Shown here: positions 43,681-52,950 of the stretch, piece after piece | Layout of the letters: every line of letters starts with the position of its first letter | Numbering within the stretch: position 1 is the stretch's first letter | Assembly (NCBI GenBank): GCA_008828725.1 | Contig: MEHQ01002554.1 | Coordinates: 84,969 to 148,968, forward strand | Origin: Saccharina japonica | Taxonomy: Eukaryota > Sar > Phaeophyceae > Laminariales > Laminariaceae | Direction of reading: 5' to 3' | Length of the DNA stretch: 64,000 nucleotides | Made by a program: the position numbers and the translations under genes | Notes under the pieces: generated by a model | Seen by the model: the letters and a program-made list of their open reading frames with translations, nothing else | Told to the model about the DNA's origin: nothing | Databases searched by the model: none

Positions 43681-44328
43681 CGAAGCACAGCAGTTATCTT
43701 TCACGCACAGCTGGATTGCTAGCAGGGTAGGTCGTGCCTGTCGTATACATACATAAGGCATTGCATTGTCTGCTCTGCTTACTGAATACCAGCGTAGTAT
43801 CTCTTGTGTCGTAGTTTTGTGACCACGGAACTGGTACCTCTCTAGGATGAAGAATCGGCACGGGCGCTGACTGGGTGTGCTGGATGTCGACGGGTAGAAA
43901 GGACGGTTTCTTGTGAAGGAACACACACAGCAGCAGTAGTGCCCGCGTGCCAACTCGTCGTCCTAGAGAGTACAAGAACAACAAGATCTGTGGTCACAAA
44001 ACCACCTCTTCGGTCAAGTCACAAAACCAAGACAGCAGGCAGAATTGCTACATGGTAATGCGGTGCGTATCGGCAGAGTAGACAACGCAATGCTCATGCC
44101 CATCGTACTTGATACGACAATCACGACATTACAAACATTCTAGAGAGCGATTTTGATTGTCACTGCTGTGTGAAGCTACCGTACGTACACACGCCGTAGT
44201 GCGCGCGCGCGATCGAAGTTTCACACGTCAGTTTCGCGAAATATATACTGCTGTCGAGGATTTTTTTCGATCTCACCGCTGCTGATGACATTTTTTCACG
44301 CATGTTTTTCTTCGTGTACAGTCTAATA

Positions 44329-44427
44329 CGGGGAGCCATAGTAAATAGAACCAAATATTGTTCGTAAAAATAGGGAAATATGGAGGTTTTTGTGTGGACC
44401 GTAGGTCCTATTTACTTTGCTCCCCCT
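44329..44427. mobile_element. Family A MITE, within duplicated segment
   Basis: CGGGGAGCCATAGTAAATAG ... TCCTATTTACTTTGCTCCCC. Repeated at 48070-48168. Confidence 0.8.
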
Positions 44428-45181
44428 CAACACTCTCTTGACCCCTTGAGAACCGGTCCCACGTTTTTGGGGACTAACTACTTGGAATTAGTGTGGGATA
44501 AGTTGTGCAGTTTTGAAAAAGAATCCCTTTTCTTGCCCTTTTGGTCATCACCCTCTCCTTCCTGCCCTCTAACCCCCCCCCCCCCCCGGTCTAATGGTCA
44601 AATGACTAAGGCAAGCAACAAATGAGTACGCCCCCCCCCCCCCCTACAGGAAGGGGTAGGAAGCAAAAACTATTTGTAATATATGGAAACAACGTATATG
44701 AGCGCCCAAATGTTGGAGGTGTCTCTATAGGGGTAGGAACGTGCTCCGTCTCGAAAGGGATGCGTGGTCAATGGTCAAATGACTAAGGCAAGCAACAAAG
44801 AGTCGCCCCCCCCCCCATATATGATATATTTATAGGTTGGGTTGGCGTCGGTTGGCAACGACGCTGTAAAACACGCCACTCGCTGCGTGAGCTAGACAAC
44901 CAGGGTGCCGTTTTTTTTGTTATTTTTTTGGCGGTCACCAAAGCTGGCGGTCGAGTAGATCATTTGTGCGGGGTGGAGAACCTTTGCTCCGCACAAGGGG
45001 AATGGTCGTACCACGTAGTGTTAATATGGTAAGGCGTCCGCGAAGCAGTTACATAGTAAAACCCATTGCTGTCTCCAGAAGNACACACACCCACCCAGTC
45101 TTAACATACATATTAATTCCAGTCTGACATAAAATAAAGGATTCTCTGCGTCTGGCGCCTACTATTAGCACTGTACAAGCC

Positions 45182-45492
45182 GGTCGCCCCGGTGGTCTAA
45201 CTGGTAGCCACGAAGCCTGTAGGCCCGGATGTCGAGGGTTCGATTCTCCCCATGGAGGTTTTTATTCTCAAATGACACCGTCTGTCGAGAGCGCATATTA
45301 TAGCGTGGGTAAGCAAAATTCGACGAGAGTTGACGAGGGAAGAAAGTGCTGAAATCTTCTCGCGATAAAAATGCAAGGCAAGAACCGTAGTGGGGGAGGA
45401 GGGAGAGGAGCCTACTTTGTGACCCCGGATCTGAGTTACGACTAGGGAGGGAGAAAGACGGAAGTGCGAAGATAATAAATGGGATGGGGAAA
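45182..45492 (+). mobile_element. SINE, full length, subfamily 2
   Basis: CGGTCGCCCCGGTGGTCTAA, GTCGAGGGTTCGATTCTCCC, TTCTCAAATGACACC, GAGAGCGCATATTATAGCGT, TTCTCGCGATAAAAATGC, ACCCCGGATCTGAGTTACGA, then A and (AT)n. Confidence 0.85.
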
Positions 45493-45499
45493 AAATATA

Positions 45500-46026
45500 T
45501 ATATATATATATATATATCCTATCGCGCGTGACTCATACGTACGTACGACCAACGACCGTGTCAACTATTTTATATCAACATCCTCTATGATATCTTACG
45601 TATCAGACATGCTAAAAGTACAATGACGGTATGACGAGCACACTATTAATACATACGACGGAAACTTCATAACATCGACAAACAACGAACAGAATACTCG
45701 TTGTGTAAATCGTGTATCTGTAATGTTACCCGAGAAATCGCAAATGTTTATGGCTTATGGCTCATGTGTATGTCTATATTATACAGTAATACCGCCGTCG
45801 CCCTCTCGTGGGCTCGTTGTAGGCCACTATTACTCTTGATATATACTACCGTTAGTATCAAAATAAATCTCCCAAGACTTTACCCTTCTCAGTCTATTTA
45901 TGACATGATGCGTGCGGCATTACTATTCACAACTCATAACAGAGTCGACGAGCATGCAACGAAAAAGCACGGCAACAACACCAGGCATGTTTGGCATTTT
46001 CTGCGAGTTAATCCGCTGCTACATAT
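45500..46026. repeat. Indel-rich second copy of 38700-39250
   Basis: Collinear with the first copy but with many single-base differences, ending where the 46036-48825 duplicate starts. Confidence 0.75.
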
Positions 46027-47076
46027 GTATGTACATACCTTTTTAGGATGAAGAATCGGCACGGACACTGGGTGTGCTGGATGTCGACGGGTAGAAAGGA
46101 AGGTTTAATGTGAAGAACACACACACACACACCCACGAGATGTGTTGGAGGAGATGAGTAAAATAGACGAATGTGACATGGAAAAGTTTGGTGCACTAGA
46201 TGGTATCGAGAAAACGATCGCTTTCCTTGGAGGTATAGATGGTGGCCACAGGCGGCGAAACAGGAAGGGGATACGTAAGACTACAGTAAGTAGCAAAACG
46301 TTTATAATATATGGAGACAACGCAATGAGCGCCCAACGACTGACTGTTGTTGGAGGTGTCTTCTGCTATTAATAGGAGTCGGAACGATGCTCCGTCTCGA
46401 AAGGGATAGGGTAAAATGACTTACGGCAATAAACAAATAAGTACGTACTCGTATAGGGTAAAATGACTACGAAAGGCAATAAACAAATGAGTACGTACTC
46501 GTACGCTCCCCCCCCTCCCCCGCCCCGCCTCCGGCTCCTTGCTTTCTGACGACCCGTAAAGCTGGAGCTTGAAGTAGGACACCCTCGGCGAAATGGCTAC
46601 ATGATTTATTGGTTGTCTTCTGCTTCCCGACAAACTATATGCTCTGTATGCTACAAGTATATACAAGCGCATCTTCGTACCTCTGTCCCAACACAGCAGC
46701 AGTATCGAACGAAAATTCTAGCGTACCAGGTATTCCTTTCCCGAGGCTTTCCGACAAACTCTTACTGGTATCATACATACCTGGTATGCTTTATACAAGC
46801 AAATACAAGCGCAAATATGTGTCCAACCTGGTCCGACCAACCTGCAGTAAGCAGTATCGAACGAATATTCCTGCGTCCCTTGCCTTTCCTGGGGCACGTG
46901 TGTGTGTCGCGTCTGTCGTGCGTCTGTCGTGCGTCTGTCGTGCGTGTGTGTGTGTTTGTACCTTAAAATCGATGATTCTACCCGTCGAAATCCAGCACAC
47001 ACAGCAGCAGCCTAATGGGTGATGATCCTCTTAACAAAATGGAGCACTATAATTACTACTGCTGTGATACCCCATC

Positions 47077-47420
47077 CGGTGTGGTCTCCGGTGGAATGAC
47101 AGGTGAATCTCGTCCCTGTTAAGAGTCAAGGTCGTGGATTCGACCCCCCCCGAGTGCATACTCGTATACTCGTAGGAACTTTTTCTCGCAAAAAAATATC
47201 TTGACCAGCGGAAAGCGCGAGAGCGTGAGTTAGCAAAATTCGATGATAATCGACGAGCGTTAAGAATGCTAAACCCTCTTCGCGATAAAAATCAAGGCGC
47301 GAACCGTAGTGGGGAGGAGGAAGAAGAGCCTGCTTTGTGACCCCGGATCTGAGTTACCACTATGGAGGAAGAGGGACAGCAGTGCTAAGACAATAAGTGG
47401 GATGGAAACAAAAAAACCAC
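47077..47420 (+). mobile_element. SINE, subfamily 1, second duplicate
   Basis: Identical in every stretch I compared to 43336-43680. Confidence 0.75.
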
Positions 47421-48069
47421 ACGAAGCACAGCAGTTATCTTTCACGCACAGCTGGATTGCTAGCAGGGTAGGTCGTGCCTGTCGTATACATACATAAGGC
47501 ATTGCATTGTCTGCTCTGCTTACTGAATACCAGCGTAGTATCTCTTGTGTCGTAGTTTTGTGACCACGGAACTGGTACCTCTCTAGGATGAAGAATCGGC
47601 ACGGGCGCTGACTGGGTGTGCTGGATGTCGACGGGTAGAAAGGACGGTTTCTTGTGAAGGAACACACACAGCAGCAGTAGTGCCCGCGTGCCAACTCGTC
47701 GTCCTAGAGAGTACAAGAACAACAAGATCTGTGGTCACAAAACCACCTCTTCGGTCAAGTCACAAAACCAAGACAGCAGGCAGAATTGCTACATGGTAAT
47801 GCGGTGCGTATCGGCAGAGTAGACAACGCAATGCTCATGCCCATCGTACTTGATACGACAATCACGACATTACAAACATTCTAGAGAGCGATTTTGATTG
47901 TCACTGCTGTGTGAAGCTACCGTACGTACACACGCCGTAGTGCGCGCGCGCGATCGAAGTTTCACACGTCAGTTTCGCGAAATATATACTGCTGTCGAGG
48001 ATTTTTTTCGATCTCACCGCTGCTGATGACATTTTTTCACGCATGTTTTTCTTCGTGTACAGTCTAATA

Positions 48070-48168
48070 CGGGGAGCCATAGTAAATAGAACCAAATATT
48101 GTTCGTAAAAATAGGGAAATATGGAGGTTTTTGTGTGGACCGTAGGTCCTATTTACTTTGCTCCCCCT
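48070..48168. mobile_element. Family A MITE, second duplicate
   Basis: Same sequence as 44329-44427. Confidence 0.8.
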
Positions 48169-48559
48169 CAACACTCTCTTGACCCCTTGAGAACCGGTCC
48201 CACGTTTTTGGGGACTAACTACTTGGAATTAGTGTGGGATAAGTTGTGCAGTTTTGAAAAAGAATCCCTTTTCTTGCCCTTTTGGTCATCACCCTCTCCT
48301 TCCTGCCCCTCTAACCCCCCCCCCCCCCCCGGTCAATGGTCAAATGACTAGGGCAAGCGACAAATGAGTACGCCCCCCCCCCCCCCTCACAGGAAGGGGA
48401 GTAGGATAGCAAAAACTATTTGTAATATATGGAAACAACGTATTGAGCGCCCAAATGTTGGAGGTGTCTCTATAGGGGTAGGAACGTGCTCCGTCTCGAA
48501 AGGGATGCGTGGTCAATGGTCAAATGACTAAGGCAAGCAACAAAGAGTCGCCCCCCCCC

Positions 48560-49230
48560 CCATATATGATATATTTATAGGTTGGGTTGGCGTCGGTTGG
48601 CAACGACGCTGTAAAACACGCCACTCGCTGCGTGAGCTAGACAACCAGGGTGCCGTTTTTTTTTGTTATTTTTTTTGGCGGTCACCAAAGCTGGCGGTCG
48701 AGTAGATCATTTGTGCGGGGTGGAGAACCTTTGTTCCGCACAAGGGGAATGGTCGTATCACGTAGTGTTAATATGGTAAGGCGTCCGCGAGGCAGTTACA
48801 TAGTAAAACCCATTGCTGTCTCCGGAAGTGGCCACACCAGAAATTAAATTAACTCATTGAAGCTGTCGTCCATATGCAAGTCCGCCTCAGAGGCGGTTCT
48901 TAGCAGGATGCAGCTCACCCTCCATGCGACTCGCCCAATACCTCACGGCGTTTCGCGCTTGGTGCAAGCAATGTCTGCCTGGTTGGTGAAAACCCAACGC
49001 GCTCCGTCCCGGCATTGTAGGGATGCGAGGGTCTATGGTCATATGACTACGGCCGTGCACAACATGAGTACACCCCCCCCCCCCACCCCCCCCCCCCCCC
49101 CAACTCCCCCCCCCACCATACGACTACGGCCATGCATGAAAATGAAGTACACCCCCGGCATTGTAGGGCTGCGAGGGTCTATGGTCATACGACTACGGCC
49201 ACGCATGAAAATGAAGTACACCCACCCCCT
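48560..49230 (-). repeat. Family H, longest copy, then H fragments between C tracts
   Basis: GGTTGGGTTGGCGTCGGTTG, GTGCGGGGTGGAGAACC, CAGTTACATAGTAAAACCC, GAAGTGGCCACACCAG, GCGCTTGGTGCAAGCAATG, GGCATTGTAGGGATGCGAGG, GACTACGGCCGTGCAC, a C tract, then two further H ends up to about 49230. This copy shows H is at least 500 bp. Confidence 0.75.
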
Positions 49231-49286
49231 CCTCCTCACCCCTCACCACCCCCCCTCCCCCTTGCTCGTGCTGACACACACATCAG

Positions 49287-49398
49287 AGGACATATCGCCC
49301 GCCAAGCGCTACGCGTACCAGAAGAAGCTGTCTTCGCCGGGCGGTGGGTCGGAAAGCTCTCAGGAGGGCTCGTCTCACGGTTCAGAAGCGCCTTCCCG
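49287..49398 (+). CDS. Candidate exon, Ser-rich acidic segment of unknown protein
   Basis: 112 nt between a CACATCAG acceptor and a CG|GTGAGC donor, reading EDISPAKRYAYQKKLSSPGG then SESSQEGSSHGSEAPS. The low-complexity Ser/Glu/Gly tail after a basic-aromatic stretch looks like a disordered part of a nuclear or signalling protein, but no domain is visible and no neighbouring exons were found. Confidence 0.4.
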
Positions 49399-49409
49399 GT
49401 GAGCCTTGC

Positions 49410-49870
49410 TACGTAGCCGTAGCTTTTAGCCCCAGCTTTATACGTAGCCTTGGCTTTAGCCTTAGATTTGGTCTTAGCCTTGGCTTTCTTAAGGTTTGGC
49501 TTTACTCGTCGCCTTGGCTTTAGCCTTAAATTTAGTGTTAGCCTTGGCTTTCTTTAGGCTTGGCTTTACTCGTCGCCTTGGCTTTAGCCTTAGATTTAGT
49601 CTTAGCCTGGGCTTTCTTTAGGCTTGGCTTAAGTCTTAGCCTTAGCTTTAGCCTTAGCTTTAGCTTTAGCCTTAGCCTTAGCTTCAGCCTTAGCTTTACC
49701 CCTCGCTTTATCTAGCCCTACCTTTAGATTTCGCGGAGCTTTAGCTTTAGCTTTTGCCGTACTCAAGCCTTCCTTGGATTCATCCTCACTTATAGCCCTA
49801 GCATGTACCTTCGCCGTACTTCGCCTTAGCCTTCGTCTTCACTTCAACTTTGCCTTTGGTCGTACTTAGC
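49410..49870 (-). repeat. Minisatellite of about 64 bp built from GGCTAA-like hexamers
   Basis: On the minus strand GGCTAAAGCCAAGGCGACGA and AGTAAAGCCAAGCCTAAAGA recur three to four times, then decay into GCTAAG and GCTAAA words. Read as protein it gives AKAKATSKAKPKES with stops, because the unit is not a multiple of three. Confidence 0.7.
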
Positions 49871-50222
49871 TTTCGCTTTAGCGTTTAATCTCCCACGCTC
49901 ATTGTCTAAAACGATCCTTGTATTTTCCGTCCACCAGAGAGAGGATACTTCATAATTAAAGCGTGTATGATAGAAAGGCGCGACCGAACTGAAAAACGTG
50001 CTTTTCGGAGTAGCGGTACGTACACCCATTTTAATTCTGAGATTATAACAATCACCTGGTTAATAGTAAATAGGACCTACCTGGTACAGATTTTTGAGAA
50101 AATTGAAAGTACAAAACCGATAAACAAAAGCCCATACGAGGGTCCAGGTACACCAAAAATAAATAAATAAATAAAAACTATTAATAGTGCAAAACTAGAA
50201 TGACATTTCGACGATTCTGGGT

Positions 50223-50822
50223 TAACCCACACTAATTCCAAGTAGTTTGCCCCCAAAAACGTGGGACCGGTTCTTAACCCTTATTGACTGGAGTCCTGTT
50301 TTGGGGACAAATTACTTAGAATTAGAGTGCTTTGTCCCCAAAACGGGACTCCAGTTCTAAAAGGGTTAAGGGGGTTAACCCATTTAGGACTGCAATCCCG
50401 ATGTGGGGACAAAACACTCGGAATTAGAGTGAAATTTACTTTTAGACAGTGCAGTTCTAGAAGGGGTTACTAACCCATTTAGGACTGCAATCCCGATGTG
50501 GAGACAAAACACTCGGAATTACAGTAGAGCAAAATCTTTAGTTTTAGACAGGGCAGTTGTAGAAGGGTCAAGGAGCCTCCCCCGTCCAACGATTTCGACA
50601 TTATATCACTTTTTGATGAATGCTTTCCCGTGGGCATCCCGTGGGAAGTACCATACAGTAACCACCAATCATGGTGATTATAAGGGTTAGGTATAGGGGT
50701 TAGGGTTGAAAATGCCCGGCAGATGTTAACCCTTCTAGGACTGGAGTCCCGTTATGGGGACAAATTACTTAGAATTAGAGTGGTTTGTCCCCAAAACGGG
50801 ACTGCAGTCCTGAAAGGGTTAA
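50223..50822. mobile_element. Cluster of five family B MITEs
   Basis: Copies at about 50223-50273 (partial), 50278-50365, 50379-50466, 50474-50567 and 50730-50818, mostly with TTAA at the joints. The last has perfect TTAA flanks (50726-50729, 50819-50822) and arms CCCTTCTAGGACTGGAGTCC and GGACTGCAGTCCTGAAAGGG. Adjacent members share or abut target sites. Confidence 0.85.
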
Positions 50823-51490
50823 GAATCTGATAATTAAGAATTTGAGACTTGACACTTTGGGGGGGAAAGTATGAATTGCGACCTCTTTGTACTGAAAATA
50901 GTGTGGGACGCATCCAGTCTTACGTAGTAATTCCAGTCTGGCCAAGAAATAAGAGGTTCTTAACATCTGTCGCGTACTGCTGTATCATAGGTGGTTAGTC
51001 CTTTGGTTGAACAGACAAATAATGTAGATCGCCCCCCTACCCCCCCCCCCCCCCGTTCTTTTCAGAAATTAATTTGAAGCAAAAAAAGTGTTTTCCCTAT
51101 CGTAAGACATGTTATTACGGGTAAATAGTAAAGCCTGCGGTACATACAAAAACCTATATTGGCATCACGCAGTTCGGAAACTATTACGTAATAATACGAG
51201 CGCTATCCGCCTACGTTGTAGCCGAGAGAAGGCGCGAGCAACTATTATTGTTGTAGCTGACCGCGTGTTTGTTTTCTGACTTGTCGTACCGTAAAGTTCT
51301 GTGTGAAGTCTTCATATTTCCACATTAAGAAACGTTATTTGCCAGCGGAAGGGTACGAGTCGAGTATACCGCGTAGCTTACCAACTTGGTCGAAAAAATG
51401 TAGATGACTTACGACTCTTGCCACTACTGCTGTGGACTAAAGGAGTAAACTACGAATCTCTAACCCTGAGACAAGCAGACCGAATCAACC
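50823..51490. other. No gene seen
   Basis: A C tract near 51040, a fragment resembling family A (GTAAATAGTAAAGCCTGCGG, ACAAAAACCTATAT at 51130-51165), and otherwise unassigned sequence. Confidence 0.4.
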
Positions 51491-51599
51491 AATGATTGGT
51501 ATTAATAGTTCGGTTGTCTTCCTATTGTACACGGACAGCAGTACAGGTGTGAGTCAAACCGTTCTTTCGAACAGGTTGGTAAACTCTTCTACTGCTACT

Positions 51600-52300
51600 A
51601 CTGCTGTCTCAGCGACAGGCGTGTGTGTGTTCTTCACATTAAACCTTCGTTTCTACCCGTGGACATCCAGCACACCCAGTGCCGGTGCCGATTCTTCGTC
51701 CTAAGAAGGGTACCAGTTCTGTGGTCACAAACTACGACACAGCAGCAGAGATACTACGCTGCAGTGCAGTAAGCAGAGCAGACAATGCAATGCCATATAC
51801 GACAGGCAAGACCTACCCTGCTAGCAATCCAGGTGCATGAAGCAAGAAAAACAAGAGAAAAAAGAAGAGAAAATGTGTGTGGGAGTGGATGTTTTTGTGT
51901 TTTTTCACATTGAACCGTTCTTTCTACGAGTACCCGTCGACATTACAGCACACCCAGTGTCCCTCCAACCGTGCCGATTCTTCGTCCTAAAGAGAGAGAG
52001 ATACACAAAGTTCTGTGTTCACAAAACCACGACAAAGAGATGTTCCTTGTATTGCAACCTACCGTTATCGACTAGTCTGTCTAGAGATGAGAATCGGCTA
52101 GGACACGGGGTGTGTGTGTTCTTCGCATTGAATCGTCCTTTCTATTATATATACCCGTCGATATCCAGCACTCTTCTCAGAAGTGTCCGCGCCGATTCTT
52201 CATCCTACGCGTAGAGAAACCTGTCATGTGGTCGCAGAACTTCGTATTATATCGTACGTGCTGGAGGTCGACGGGTAAAAAGGACGGTTCAATGTGAAAA
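51600..52300. repeat. Array of family J arms
   Basis: Arms at about 51620-51840, 51895-52045 and 52105-52300 (inverted end), sharing TTCTTCACATTAAACC, ACCCGTCGACAT and GTGCCGATTCTTC. The copies differ by TA-flanked insertions (TACGAGTA at 51925, TATTATATATA near 52143). Confidence 0.75.
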
Positions 52301-52363
52301 AAACACACTCACTTGGGGCTATCCATGACCATGGTCATTCGACCATCTACAGTAGTGGTATTA

Positions 52364-52466
52364 CGGAGGGCCACAGTAAATAGGACCAATTCTGTTTGGT
52401 AAAAATGGCGAGATATGTAGGTTTTTGTGTCTACCGTAGGGTCCTATTTACTATGGTCCTTGCCCG
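52364..52466. mobile_element. Family A MITE, intact
   Basis: CGGAGGGCCACAGTAAATAG ... TACTATGGTCCT-GCCCG, TA on both sides. CTATTAATAG follows directly at 52469. Confidence 0.85.
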
Positions 52467-52950
52467 TACTATTAATAGGCTGCAACGGGAGAGTGGGGTA
52501 TGGCCATGGTTAAAACCAGTAGTGGACAAATACTGTTGGTGGATCTTCCTAAGGTAGCTAATTAGGCACTCTGATTGGCCAAGCAAGCACTGACCACTGG
52601 CATAGGGTTTGGGTTAGGGTTAGGGTTCGGTCTGAGGGTCAACATACTACTACCAAGACAAAACCCCCATTTTAAAGATCCACTATCGCCCTTTGTCCAC
52701 CCCTCGTTAAAACAGCCCATATATTAGGTTCCGACGGATTAAATCGACAAAATGGCGCATGTTTTATACCCCCTTTTGTCCCGCTTGGGTGGGTTGAAAA
52801 TAAATATATATATATAATATATATATATAATATATACAAACATACGTTTCGTTTATAGGGGCAAGAGTGCTTCGTAGGTGTGGCGGGCGCGAAGCTTTCA
52901 TTTTTGCATTTTTGCTTCTGTGTGTGTGTTCTTCGCATTAAACCTTCCTT

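Larger units (their letters stand above)
42295..45081. repeat. Duplicated segment, copy 1 (2.8 kb)
   Basis: Nearly identical, base for base, to 46036-48825 at a spacing of 3741 bp; the differences I saw are in C tracts and a few nearby bases. It contains a J arm, families I and H, a SINE (43336-43680), a second J arm, family A (44329-44427) and a family B fragment. It ends exactly at the N at 45082. Confidence 0.95.
46036..48825. repeat. Duplicated segment, copy 2
   Basis: See copy 1 at 42295-45081. Here it runs on without a break into family H (48560-49075). Confidence 0.95.

Noticed and set aside
43528-43953. 141-codon minus frame containing a recurring IFIAQRV/SLPSRNSDPGSQSR-like string seen at several places
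   Set aside because: The recurring peptide is the minus-strand translation of the SINE body; it is not a gene family.
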